Shown here piece after piece: positions 44,501 through 58,700 of a stretch of DNA of 64,000 nt. The stretch is from Oncomelania hupensis (taxonomy: Eukaryota; Mollusca; Gastropoda; Littorinimorpha; Pomatiopsidae). Numbering within the stretch: position 1 is the first letter of the stretch; each line of letters opens with the position of its first letter. Both the position numbers and the translations under genes were made by a program. Where the stretch lies: positions 37,310,840 through 37,374,839 of the forward strand of contig CM072513.1 in NCBI GenBank assembly GCA_036898135.1, written 5' to 3'. The notes below the pieces were generated by a model. That model was not told the DNA's origin. It worked only from the letters and a program-made list of their open reading frames with translations, and searched no databases.

Positions 44501-47500
44501 AGATAGTCATCTCAGTAAGACCATGCAGGCTGTGAATCGAACTGCTATCGACACGTTAGTCTTTTTTTCTCGCACTATTTGCTTTGCCTTGCGGTATTAG
44601 CACCTCTCAACCAACGCCGTTCACAACGAACAACTTGTAACAGTAGGACAGTTCCTGAAACCACCGTCCAACAAAGTCGTGGACAGGACACCCACTCCCC
44701 TCCCTCCATCTTCCTCCCCACTCTGAGTTATTAATCATTGACTCCTTACGCTACATTATAGTCCAGCGCTCATTGCCTTTCTAAACTTGATCCTGCGCAC
44801 TCATTGAGGTGGCTCCTTTGTTAGGGTCGTTTGACCGTTTACGGCATCCTGTGCGGCTGGAGTTAGATTGCGACCAGCACTTTGAGCAGCTCTCGAGCTG
44901 GTAAGTTTGCTATATAAGAATAAATTCATTTATTTTATTTATTGTTTGTTCAGGGATCACATACGCTATCACGGCGCTGGGGGTTGGGGTTGGCTACATG
45001 ATTGGTGGTCAATTCTTGTTGCTTTGGGTGGACATCGGCAGAATAGATAAGGATGAGTGAGTTCTTTTAACTTTGTTTGGGTGTGCGTGAATGAGTTTGT
45101 TGTACGGTGTTTGTGTGTGTACAGTTGGATCAGTTAGTTAACGTACCATCTGTGTTTGCACGAGTGTGTGTGTGTGAGTGTGAGAGAGATAGAGAATATG
45201 TGTGCGTGTTTGTGTGTGTATGTGTTTTCTATTATTAGTACTAATGATAATGATAATAAGGCAACAAGCATTACTGCTACTTCTACTGCTGCTACTAAAC
45301 ACTACTTGTAATAATGTTACAATGGTGTGTTTAGCGTGCCTATCGAACCGTCGGACAAGCGTTGGGTGGGCGCCTGGTGGATTGGCTATGCCATAGCAGT
45401 GTGCCTGTACATCTGCATCTCTAGCATTCTCTTTTTCTTCCCTAGATACATGCGAGGTAGGTTTCGGTAAAAGAAATCGATTTTAGTTATTCCGTTCCGT
45501 ATTTAATGTGTGTCAAGTATAAAATGGCCAAGTATAAAATAATGGGCAGCAGCCAGCCATTCATTCATCAATATATAATACTTTCAGAATGAATACAAAT
45601 CGATCATGGTTGACAAAGTATATTTTAAAGAAATAGGTGAGATTTATTAATCAAGGAATGTCTTGCTTAGTGGAATTCCTGAAGGACTTAACTAAGCAGC
45701 TCGGGAATTACCGTTGTTTTTAACTGGGTTTTAAAAAACATCAGTTCATCCCGAAAAGCCAACCTGCTTAATAATACAATCATTGCGATAATAAAAGAGG
45801 TCCATTGGAATAAGACTTTGACAACGATTTTACCGTTTTTTAATTAAGATTCCATGCAGCAGCCTCCTCCAATTCATCCTGTGTTCAGTCCCTTGACTTC
45901 AGGCAAGGATAGTGGCAACAGGTCAAATAGAATGTTAATGTTTAACTGCTGTGCCTTTTCATCTCAATACTGTGTATGCCTATCAAATGACTCTATTTCC
46001 ATCACATGGCTGTATTTCCATCTCTGACTGTTTGGCAGGCTCGAAGACCCACAAGAGAATGTTGGAAATGTCCATGGTGTCATCAGTATCACCTACGATT
46101 GACTCGTCGAGTAAATCTCCAGAATCGGATAGTTCCGATGTGCCCCCAGAGTTGCCAGCCAAACAGAAAACTATTGGCGAAATACTGTGGGCATTTCCGA
46201 ATACCTTGTTTGATTTGGTAAGAAGAAAGAGTGGTTTCTTCTTCTGTTTCTACTACTCCTACTGTTACTCCTACTACTACTACTCCTTCTCCTCCTCTTC
46301 CTCCTCTTACTACTAACGCTACTTCTTCTCTTCCTTCTTCTTCTTCTTTTTCTTCTTCCATACGGCATTCTTCTTCTTTTTCTCTTAAACCACAGCATGT
46401 TCGGGACAACCGACAGCGACTTTCAGGACCAGCGGTGGGTGCATGGCGCTCTGATATCTCTCTATTAACCGTGCACCACTTCCAGACGCCACGGACAACT
46501 AAGCCACTCCGTTGGCCATAAATGTATTCCTGTTTGTTTAATTGAGCCCATCTCTGTCCTTTTTGACAAGGTGACTGGGTTCTTTAACGTGTCTGCATTT
46601 TATTGTAAATGAGTACAGGTAAATAGCCTGTTTAATTGAGCCCACCTCTGCCCTTTTTGACAAAGTGATCGAGTTCTTTTAACGTGTCTGCATTTTATTG
46701 TAAATGAGTACAGGTGAAGAATCCTCTCTACATCTTGCTGGTGCTGGTGGCCGTTGGAGATTCGCTTGTGGTCTCTGGTATTGCTCTCTTTGCCCCGAAG
46801 ATCATTGAAGAGAAGTTCAACATCAAGCCAGCAACATCAGGCGCAATTATGGGTTAGTGAAGATAGCCTTATAAAGAAGACATTAATAAGCTAAAAGTCG
46901 AAAACATTTAGGCTGATTTTGATATAAGAAATTAGTAGTGAACTGTGCCTACTTATTTTGCCTACATGCCTTGTGATATTGACCTACCTCATGTCATGAA
47001 ATTTGCTTACAACGTAATATTGCCCTAAATTTGCCTACATCATGTTATATGGGCATTGTGCAGGTTCGGTAACGCTAGTGGGAGGGGCAGGCGGGATGGC
47101 GCTGGGAGGATTCCTCATCCGCAAGTTTCAGTTGAGGCTTCACGGAATCCTGAAACTGGTTTTGGCCAACCTGTTGCTGGCGGCTATGACGGGCAGCGTG
47201 GCCTTCTTCATGCAGTGTGATGAAACGGAATTTGCAGGCATCAACGTCCAATACAGTCCACCAAACAGAGCGTAAGTAGACTTATGGTTTAAACAATGTT
47301 TTATTCAGTTAAATTTCTGATCTGACAAATACATAAATACAGTAACAGGAATACACAAAAGGCAAAGCTTAAGTGAGTGCATACCTGTAAGTAGACTTAT
47401 GGTTCCTGTTTATGGAAAGATTCGTTACCTTGGAGTTTCTTCTCTGCATGGTCTTGTCCCACACTGAGGTCCGGCATTAACAGTCTGGTCAAATATAATT

Positions 47501-47793
47501 ATCAGCCCATCTTCTTCATCCTCTTCTTCTTTCTTAATTCTTCTTCTTCTCCTCGCTAACTGCATCTCCTCTTTTCACTTGGCCTTTTAGGTGGCGCTTT
47601 CTCCTAAGTTGTCTCATTTTGCAGATTGCCTGATGGGCAAGCAGAATTAGTTGCTATGTGTAATAAAAACTGCACATGCACCACGCGCTACTTCAGCCCT
47701 GTGTGTGGCGATGGAGTAACCTACTTCTCTGCCTGCTATGCCGGCTGTCCTGTCAGCGGTATCACTAACGGCACCTTCAGCACAAAGGTTAGT

Positions 47794-47828
<35 letters not shown>

Positions 47829-49697
47829 CTCCTCCTCCTCCTCCTCCTCCTCCTCCTCCTCCTCCTCTGTAACGGACATGCGCTCTCACATATTACACAC
47901 ACTCTCACATGCACACACAACAAGCACATATACATCATTCGAACATGTGATGCAAAGGCAGTGAGATCTCTAGCTATTAGACGACGGAATACAAATTAAT
48001 TTTTATTTTGGAGACCAAACAAAAAAATTGATTGAATCCATCCAGCACTATTATTAAGGGAGGGAGGAAACCGGAGTCCCTGGAAAAAGCTCTCGGTGAC
48101 CTGAAAAACCACATACCTAAATAATGTAAAACATTTCATTTCCTGCGGGATACGAAACTACACACCCTTCAGCTTTGGAAAGTTTAGCGTTGGAGGAGAC
48201 ACCCGCACCACTCATCTTCTTTATTAATATAGAGGTGGCCCGTAGAGTGCTGTATATATGTTGTTTGCCAATGAAGTGTATGACACGATGAATGCATGTG
48301 TGACTGTGCAAGAAAGGATGTATTTCATTGTCGCCATGCCACACCAAAATCCTTGTAAAGTTTTTACTTGGTTAATAAATATTCTTATCTTATCTTATCT
48401 TAGAGCATTTGGTTATAGTCTAATTAATGCAGTAGTCTCTAAAGCCGAAGGCCGTTGGCTTTGATACCCTTGGGGTAGCGTAAAAAATATGTTAATCTTG
48501 ATTCTACCCAAGAATTTTATGTTTTAAACAGATGCGTTTGTGTTTCAGCGTTACAAGGACTGTAATTGCATCCAAAACAAGGATCCTGCTAAATCTGGTA
48601 TCTGCTCTGCGGAGTGTCCGCAGGTGTATCCATTCGTATTCCTTATGTTCGCCGGCATGCTGTTCACCTTCCTCAACGTCACGCCCATCTCTATGTCCAT
48701 CATAAGGTCAGTATAACAACATTTCTTAATTCTTGTATTAGTGTGCCTTTCCTTGACCCTTGCATCCTAAACAAGATTATGTCTTCAAAGCTTTCATTAC
48801 TGCAGCCGTATCCAAGTCCTAATGCGAGATTATTTGTTTAGGATGGAGTTTTACACAACTTCGTGTCTACCTTTCATTACACTTACGATTGCATTTAATC
48901 ATCATCGTTGAACGTCCCCACTGATGCATCAACGTGGTCTCATTTAAAATTATTTGACCTCTAAACATATTAAACTAATAATTGCATCGTTTTTTTGTGT
49001 TGGGGCCCTGACAACGAAAGATTGCTGTCAACTTTTCAATGCGTCGGTTCGACTTGGAAAGAGCAAGCACAGCCACCGTAGTTCTATTGCACCCTGACGG
49101 AAAACGGAAAATATTATGGTTACAAAAATAGCTTTTAAGACTAAAAAAGGCTATCAGCTTCAGCCTACATGGGCATTGTAGTTTACTTTCATCGATTTGG
49201 AACATTGGATCGCTTTCTATTTTTTCTTCAATACTCCGGCACAATGTCATAATTTATTGTGCATCGAAAGGCTCAAATGTTGATACGTTTGCAAACACCT
49301 TTAAATCCTTTCGGTGCTCTTGGCACCGCATGGCACCAAAGCCAGATTTGGAAGCCACTTCATTATTTATTTATTTATTTATTTAATTTAAAGTCTATTC
49401 ACATTTGTAATATTAGACAACATATTGAATTATAAACAAAATGCATTTAACAAAACATATGATGATTATTATTTTTAAATAATAACATTAATAATGTTTT
49501 AAAAAAAAATTAACACACACATACACCCACACACACACCCACACACACACACACACCCACACAACATTAAAAAATAGAAAAGGTCTATTTTGCATATTTG
49601 ACTTCATACAATGAGTCATAATTTGCTGTGATGAGGTTATGATCAAGTTATCAATATAATTGCTGTTGTTGTTATTGTAATTATTATGATTATTATG

Positions 49698-49760
<63 letters not shown>

Positions 49761-52700
49761 GTTAGTATTATTATTATCATGGAAAAAGAAGTAAAAATTC
49801 AAAACAAGAACCCCTCCCCCCCCCAAAAAAAAAAAAATTTAAAAAAAAAAATCTTCCGAGTATAAAGAATTTAACATGCACCGGAGCCTTTTGAGGATAC
49901 AAGCGCATGCTTATATCGTTATAATTTTTTTTTTTTAGGTTTCTTATAATAAATGACCTACTGGAGAAGCCACTTCAGAATTTACCCAGAAACGCCAAAG
50001 TAATCCCTGTTTGGGTTCACTGACCAACATAGATGTGCATTCATCCCCAAGTCTTGGAGGACCTGCAAAGTATTGTTCTGTTCCATCAACTGCAGCTCCA
50101 GCATTAGGCAACCTTCAAGTGCTGTCTGAAATGCCCGGCACCAGAAATGGTTGCAAATACTCGGAATTCATAGTCTTTGTCTCAAGGGAGTGGTTGACGA
50201 CGATGATGATGATGATGATGGTGTGCGTTTGTGGAGCGATAGTATTCATGTCAAACATGGTCAGTGTGCTTGCAGAGAACACAGAGCCGTCATCAGATGT
50301 TTGAATACTATTTACACAAATTCACAGAGGACATAGTTCATTTGGAACATGATTTGTTTGTTCTATTATTGTGATCGACCTGTCAGTTGTTTCACTTCAT
50401 TGATTGGCAAAATGTTGTCATCTGTTAACTCGGGTATCCTCCACAACGAGATTAGGCTGGCTCAACCACTGAAAATATTATTAGACCTTTCCTCACAATT
50501 TTTTTAAATAATTGTTTTGGCTGGCAAGAATAAACAGTTTGTAAGCATTTCTCAAACTCTTTTCCATTCCATTCTTCAGTATTTTATTTTCGGTTATTAT
50601 ATTTGCAGGTGTGTGCCATCAGAAGAGAGATCTCTGGGACTGGGACTACAGTGGGTCGCTCTACGATTGCTAGGTAGGCGATGACAAGTGCTTAATTTGA
50701 AGAGGGCAAAAAAAAAAAACAAAAAAAAAAAAAAATAAATGGCAATTCATGCAACTGTATTTTCAGGAGGCACACACGCACATAACGGAAAAATAAGCAA
50801 AGCATTTCAAAAGTGTTCATATTTTTGACAATGTTGTGACTCCGCTTTATTCTAACAAAGCAAAAGGAACAAACGGAACAATAGGCTATTATCAGAACTA
50901 TTTGCAAGCCTAAAATTATTTAAATCGGTCCAGCCAAATTTTTAGATACAGCGAAAAACATGTTTAGAAAATCCTATCCTATCCTATCCTATCCCGTAAC
51001 TCGAAGGTCATTGGGGCACCACAGATTAACCAGTGTACTCCATCTTTCTATGTCCACAGCAACCCTCATGGCTTCGCTCAGTGTCAAGCCAGTCCATTCT
51101 CGAATGTTGTCCTCCCACCTCTTTTTCTGTCTCCCTCTTCTAATGTCTCCTTGCACCGTGCCTTGCAGGATGGTCTTTGAAAGGCCTGATGCTCTGGTGG
51201 TATGGCCATACCATCGAAGTTTCCTTTCTTCACCACTATGAGCATGTCATCGTGTTGTCCTATGGCTTGTGTGATGGTCTGTCGGACTTCGTCGTTCGTG
51301 ATGTGCTGGGTATAAAAAGTGCACATAAATCTTCTGTAACACCCCATCTACATGCTTTAAAGTTTGTATTCTTCGTTATAGGTCTGCTGTGAAGGTCCAC
51401 GTTTCGCAAGCGTACAGGAAGATAAAGATGACAAGGGAGCACAGCAGCCTTACCTTGGAATGTAGACCGATGGTCCTGTCTTTCCAAATGGCTTCAACCT
51501 TGTCAGGGCAGCAGTTGTTTGTGCGATCCTGGAGAGAACTTCCTGTTGGGACCCATTGTCTGATACAATGGCTCCTAAATATTTGAAACTATGCACTGTG
51601 TTGAGGGATTGGCCTTGGACTTTGATGTCCGTGTTCATGCCATTGGTGTTATTGGTCATCAGTTTGGTCTTCTCTGCACTTATTTCCATTTCATAGGCTC
51701 TTGAGTTGGTGTCAAGCCTCTGTATCAGCTATTCAAGTTCTTGTTCCTCTCCAGCCAATCCATCAATGTCATCCGCAAAACGAAGGCTGTAGATTGCTCT
51801 ACCCCCTATGTTGACTGTGCCTTTGTAATCTGCAAGGGAACCAAACATGATGTTGGCTGCAGTTTATTATCCCTTTCTATCGGGAAACTCTGGGCCGCCT
51901 CCCCCGGGTAAGGCGTAGTCGCAGCCAGTGGTGCACCCAAACCCTACCTACCTAACATTATTTGTGAATTTTTGAAATTTTCGATTTTTTTTTTTTTTTG
52001 ATGGGCTTTAGGAAGATATTGAAGAGTGTTGGAGAGAGTAGGCATCCTTGACGCACACCGATTGTTGTTTAGAAAATAGTTAGTTATTCATTGCTTACAG
52101 GAGGGTCCAGGGGACTGCAAAGAGCCGAATCATGACCACAAAATCAAGACCACAACGTTGCTAAAAGAGGACACTCCTGATCCGCATAAAAGATCTGCCG
52201 AAAAAAAACCTAGTGGTAACACTGAAGGCACTCCACCAGCCGGTCACTTTACAATAAAGACATCTCACACAGGGGACGCTGAGGCTTTACTTTATAATTT
52301 TTTATAATTTATCGAACCTCCTTTTACAAAATCAAAATAGATTACAAACATAATAAAATATCAACCAAACACATACATATAAAATGCCTACGTTGCCAAA
52401 TAATAACATCATAGGAAGCCCCAGTGACCATTTGGCAGAAAGCGTCCAATATTCCTAAGCTGATCCAACAGACCTCACACACAAACGAGGAGTTTTGTCC
52501 CGGAAGAGTTTTCAAGAAAACAGGTGGGTGACTGGTCTAGCGAAGAAGAATATAGTATAGTAGATTAATAGAACAGAGTAGTAGTGAGAAAGAACAAAGA
52601 AGAAAGACAGCGACAGGGGGAATTTAAAGCACTAAATTTCGAGAAAATTCCTATCCTATCCTATCTTATCCCATAACTCGGAGATCGTAAGGGCACCACA

Positions 52701-55700
52701 GATGATCGTTTAACCAGCGTACTCCATCTTTCCCTGTCCGCAGCAAACCTGATTGTTTCGCTCAGTGTCAAACCAGTCCATTCTCGAATGTTGTCCTCCC
52801 ACCTCTTTTTCGGTCTCACTCTTCTTCTGCCTCCTAGCACCGTGCCCCTTGCAGGATAGTCTTTGCAAGACCTGATGATCTCGTGACGTGGCCATACCAT
52901 CGGAGTTTCCGTTTTTTCACCACTGTGAGCAGGTCTTCGTGTTGTCCAATGGCTTGTGTGATGGTCTGTCGGACTTCGTGGTTGTTGATGTGCTGGGTAT
53001 AGGAAATGCCCAGAAGTCTTCTTGTAGCACCCCATCTCCATACTTTGTATTCTTCGTTGTAGATCTGCTGTGAGGGTCCATGTTTCTCAAGCATATAGGA
53101 AAATGGAGATGACAAGGGAGCACAGCAGCCTTACCTTGGAATGTAGACTGATGATCCTGTCTTTTCAAATTGGCTTCAACCTTGCCAGGGCAGCAGTTGT
53201 TCGTGCGATCCTGGAGAGGACTTCCTGTCGGGACCCATTGTCTGATACAATGGCTCCTAAATATTTGAAGCTATGCACTGTATTGAGGGATTGGCCTTGG
53301 ACTTTGATGTCCGTGTTGATGCCATTGGTGTTGTTGGTCATCATTTTGGTCTTCTCTGCACTTATTTCCATTCCATAGGCTCTGGAGGTGGTGTCAAGCC
53401 TCTGTACCAGCTGTTCAAGTTCTTGTTCCTCTCCAGCCAATCCATCAATGTTATTCGCAAAACGGAAGTTGGAGATTGCTCCTCCCCCTATGCTGACTGT
53501 GCCTTCGTGATCTGCAAGGGCATCTGACATGAGGCGCTCTAGGAAGATGTTTAAGAGTGTTGGAGAGAGTAGCCAGTAGGCATCCCTGACGCACACCGAT
53601 TGTTGTCCTGAACCAGTTTCCGATGGCGCTGTTGTGGAGGACTGCACTGGTAGCCTTCTCATACAGGCTTTTGATGACTTCAGTAATTTTAGGGCTGATG
53701 TTGTACACTCTCATGGTTGCCCACAGAGCTGCATGCCACACTCGGTCAAACGCCTTTTTGAAGTCTATGAACACATGATATAGATGTTGGTGCTGTAGGT
53801 ATTTCTCGCAGATTATTCTGAGGTTGAAAATCTGTTCAGTGGTACTTTGCCCTGCCCTGAATCCTGCTTGCTCTTCAGCTATGATTTGTTCAACCTGTTG
53901 AGTATTATTTTCAGGAGGACCTTGCTGGGATTCGTCACATTCCTGAAGATTACCTTTTTTGGGAAGTGATGACAAGCGACTGGGTCCATGGTGTAGGCCA
54001 CTCCCCACTCTGCCAGATCTTGTTATGGTGAGTGCGTCGATCATCGCTTCTCCTCCTGCTTGAAGCAGTGCCGCGGGTATGTTGTCTACTCCCGCTGACT
54101 ATCCCTTCTTCAGCGATTGTATTGTTGCCTCAACTTCTTCTATGAGAATTGGGAGGATTTCTTCTTCTTCTCTGTTCTCTCGACATGCTAGAACTGATGG
54201 GTCTCCGTTTGGTTTGTGGTTGTAAAGGTCAGAGCAAAGCTCTGTCCATCTGTCCAAGACTTCTTGTTCTTCTGTAAGGCATATGCCAGACTTGCTTTGG
54301 ATCGTGGAGATCTTGGGCTGTTTAACATTTGTCAGCCGCTTCACAGTCTGGTAAGCCTTCTTGCTGTTGTTCTTGTTCAGACTGTTCTCTATTTCCTGGC
54401 ATTGATCTTATATCCAGTTCTCCTTTGCTGTGCGCATGCCTTTTTGGATTTCATTATTGATTTTCCGGTAGGCATCAGCTCCCTGTGAGATGTTCTTTAT
54501 CTTTTTCATCTCTCTTCGTCTATCACACAGGTCCAAAAGTTCAGGTGTGATCCACAGCTTCTTCTTTGGCCGGTGCTTTCCAAGGATCTCCATGGCGGCA
54601 TCTGTCACAGCTAAGTTGAAGGTGGTGGTCATGGTGTTGACATCTACTTCACCAGCTCCCAAAATGAGCAGTGGTGCAAATTTCCCTCCAATTGTGGCCT
54701 GAAATATTTCTGCCACCTCCGGGTCTTGCAGTTTGTCCAGGTCGCACTTCAGTCTTGTGCACTTTGCTGTGTTTACTCTCTTCAAGTGAAGTCGGAAAGA
54801 CATCATCACGAGATCGTGGTCACTTACGATGTCTGCTCCTGGAAAAGTGCGCGTCCCGCCAAAGTTGATGCTTGATCTGAAGCGTTTCTTGACCATGATG
54901 TAGTCGATCTGGTTGTGATGCTCCCCACCGGGACTGTGCCATGTCCATCGTCTGGATTTTTTGTGGAGACCAAGCGTGTTTGCCAGTATCAGATTGTTGT
55001 ATCTGGCAAACTCCAACAGTCTCAGACCCCTGTCATTTGTCTCGTTGTTGCAGTGGGGTCCACATGTGTCTTCCAGTTGTGGTGTGCATCTTGGCCAACC
55101 TTGGCATTCCAGTCGCCTTCCACTATGACTATGTTCTTCTTCGGCACTTAGTCAAGGACAGCCTGTAGATTGTTCATAGAAATCCTCCACTTCGCTGTCG
55201 TCATAGTCTGATGTTGGGGCATAGGCCTGGATGATGGTGATGTTGAAAGGGGCTGCTCTCAGACGGATGGTAATGAGTCTACTGGAGACTGGGCGGCAAC
55301 CCATGACAGTGGCTAGAATGTTCTTGTGGACCAAGAATCCAAATCCTTGTTCGTGCATGTCATCTCTACCGCTGAAATAAAGCTTGTGGCCTTTGTCGGT
55401 CGTTGTTTTACCTATGCCTTTCCAGCGCAGTTTGCTTATCCCTAAAACGTTCCATCGATAGTGGTCCATCTCGTGGGCCAGTTCTTCTAATTTTCCCTCC
55501 GCATTTAGGGTCCTGACATTCCAGGTTCCTATGACGACATTATTTCTGGTGCGGATCTTACTAAGTTGTCCATCAGTAGCATACTTATCACCACCGTCCA
55601 AGTGGCCAACGGAAGGCGCGGTCCTTATTGATCCGGGCGACGACCGATCCGGCATGGAGTAAATGGTTTTGTTCATCATGCAGTGTGTCTTGGGCAAGAT

Positions 55701-58700
55701 TCAGATTCAGATTTTCAATATTTTATTACAAGAAGAAAATGATTTTAGCATTAATTTGCTAATCTTACAATCAGTCCTTCTTTCAATCACTCAAACATTT
55801 ACTTTAATCATTCATCCGCATTCATGCAAAGACAAACATTGATTTGAAATTAAAGGAATGAACAATTAGCTAACTTCGTAACAAGGAAACTAACAATACT
55901 AAATATAACACATTTAACTGGAACCATTTAATTTAATAAAGAGAGACCTGGCAGGACCCATTCCTCTCCAGGCTGTTGGCCACAGCCAATATCCACGAAT
56001 ACAGTGTGGCTCGCCTTGGCCCTGTGCACGTGGTAGTTGAACCTGAAGTAACATGAGGTTCTCCGTCCTGGCCGGTGACTTCTGTGTAGAAGACTTTCAC
56101 CCAGTGATGCCGTGCTGACATCACCCCAGAAAGTTGGGATACTATTTATACTGAAACCCCGGTGAAGCACAATGACCTTGACCTTTAAGAAAGTACACAT
56201 ACAAATGACTAACATGCTTAGCAGAATCCCAAAAAATTAAAATGATAAATTTTGGTTCAGTTATTGTTGAGAAGTCACAAAGTATGTTTTGAACAACAAA
56301 GTGGAATTTGGAGCATAGGATCGACCGATTGCTCTAACCACCTGAATGCTACGGAAAGATGGCCCATGATTTGAAGTGCATGTGCACCAAAAGTCAACAA
56401 AATCGCTTCAGCCGTTTTTTTAGATTTTGAGCAAAACATGCTTAGCTACATAATGACTGCAGTGATTCCATAAGGAGCATGTGATTGATATGGGCTTTTG
56501 ACATTCTAGTTGAGATATGACGGCAGTGGGCACGGCATGTAAAAACACACCAACCTGTTTCAAGTGTGGGGGAGATTTCCATGGCGAACAATGCAGTGAC
56601 GAACAAACACTTTGCCAAACATGCTCAAATCTATCTCATCAATGATCTCTGTTTCTGACAAATCTGCTTTAGGATCGCTTCTGAATTCTCTGAAAGAATG
56701 GACAAAAACGCTAGAAAAATGTCTGTTTGATAGTGAAAATAAAGAAGAAGTTAGTATTGCCTCTAGTAATCAGCTGAGGTCGAGCCCAAGTGGGCTGACT
56801 ACCACTAAGACAAAGCCACCTAATCAGGTCAACGTGCCGCCGGACGCGTCAAAAGCCGTTACCACACCTCTACACCCTGTTGCGCCTCCTGGACAAGGGA
56901 GGACGTCTGGTCCACAACCTCTCTCCTCCTCACCCCATCGAGGTCGAACCTCTTTGGCTGGGGCCGAGCAGCAGTTGACGAGCTCGAAGTCCTCTTCAAG
57001 GACTGACAATAGGCCGGACTGTTGTCTTCTAAAAAAAGACTTTGAATATTTCACCTCCCTGGAGGTAGAATAAGTTGACATGGAGGAGTCACCTCAACAG
57101 GGGTCAGCACCTCCATCTCCAGCTAAAAATAGTCTGTTATAATTAAGGAGAAACTTAAAAGTAGAAAATTGCTTGAAATAAAACATACTACAATGGAACA
57201 TATATAGAGTCCTTAAAGCCAATTAGGAACAGTTGCTCCTGCCGACCAAGAGTAATTTGTCTACAGGAAACTCTTTTGAGTCCCTAATAAATTAATCCAG
57301 TTGTCTGGAAACTCTTGCTTGCAATCCAATGTTTCTCGTGGGAACTCTTTATGTGTTCGGTCAGACATTTTATTTAGCCCAGTTACATTGACCACACCCC
57401 TAGAGGCGATTGCTGCTAGAGTATCTTTCAAAAAAACTAACAGTCTTCTCCTAGTATGGTATGTTGTCCACTCCTGCTGACTTCCCCTTCTTCAGTGATT
57501 GTACTGCTGCCTCAACTTCTTCTCGGAGAATTGGGAGGGTTTCTTCCTCTTCTCTGTTCTGGGGACAAAATGGGTCTCCATTAGGTGTGTGGTTGTAAAG
57601 GCCAGAGCAATACTCTGTCCATCTATCCAAGACCTTCTGTAAGGCATAGGCCACACTTGCTTTGGATCGTGTAGACTTTTGGCTGTTTAACATTTTTCAA
57701 CCGCTTCACAGTCTGGTAGGTCTTCTTGCTGTTGTTCTTGTTCAGACTGTTCTCTATTTCCTGGCATTGCTCTTATGTCCAGTTCTCCTTTGCTGTGCGC
57801 ATGCCTTTTTGGATGTCATTGTTGATTTTTTGGTAGGCATCAGCTCCCTGTGAGGTGTTCTTTTTCTTTTTCATCTCTCTTCGTTTATCACACAGGTCCA
57901 AACGTTCAGGTGTGATCCACGGTTTCTTCTTTGGGTGGAGCTTGCCAAGGATATCAGTGGTGGCATATCTGTCACAGCTGAGTTGAAGGCGGTGGTCATG
58001 GTGTTGACATCTACTTCACCAGCTCCCAAAATGAGCAGTGGTGCAAACTTCCTTCCAATTGTGGCTTGAAATATTGCTGCCACCTCCGGGTCTTGCAGTT
58101 CGTCCAGGTCTAACTTCAGTCTGGTGCATTTTGCTGTGTTTATTCTCTTAAAGTGGAGCCGGAATGGCATCATCACGAGATCGTGGTCACTTCCGATTCT
58201 GCTCCTGGAAAAGTGCGTGTCTTGCCAATGTTGATGCTTAATCTGAAGCGTGTCTTGACCATGATGTAGTCTATCTGGTTGTGATGTTCCTGCTGGGACT
58301 GTGCCATGTCCATCGTCTAGATATTTTGTGGAGACCAAGCATGTTTGCCAGTATCAGATTGTTGTATCTGGCAAACTCCCAAGAATCTCAGACATCTGTC
58401 ATTTGTCTCATTGTTGCAGTGAGGTCCAAATGTGTCTCCACAGTTGTGGTGCGCATCTTGGCCAACCTTGGCATTCCAGTCGCCTTGCACTATGACTATG
58501 TCCTCCTTCGACACTTGATCAAGGACAGCCTGTAGTTGTTCATAGAAATCCTCGACTTCGCTGTCATCATAGTCTGATGTTGGGGCATAGGCCTGGATGA
58601 TGGTGATGTTGAAAGGGGCTGCTCTCAGACGATGGTAATGAGTCTACTGGACACTGGGCGGCAACCCATAACAGTGGCTAGAATGTCTTTGTGCCTGTCA

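Noticed and set aside
46231..46521. Open frames in SLCO intron 6
   Set aside because: They come from degenerate TTC/TCC/TAC triplets next to the exon 6 donor.
55152..55697. Host gene similar to craniofacial development protein 2
   Set aside because: The frame is the endonuclease of an RTE-like LINE; such database names are usually mislabelled transposon proteins.
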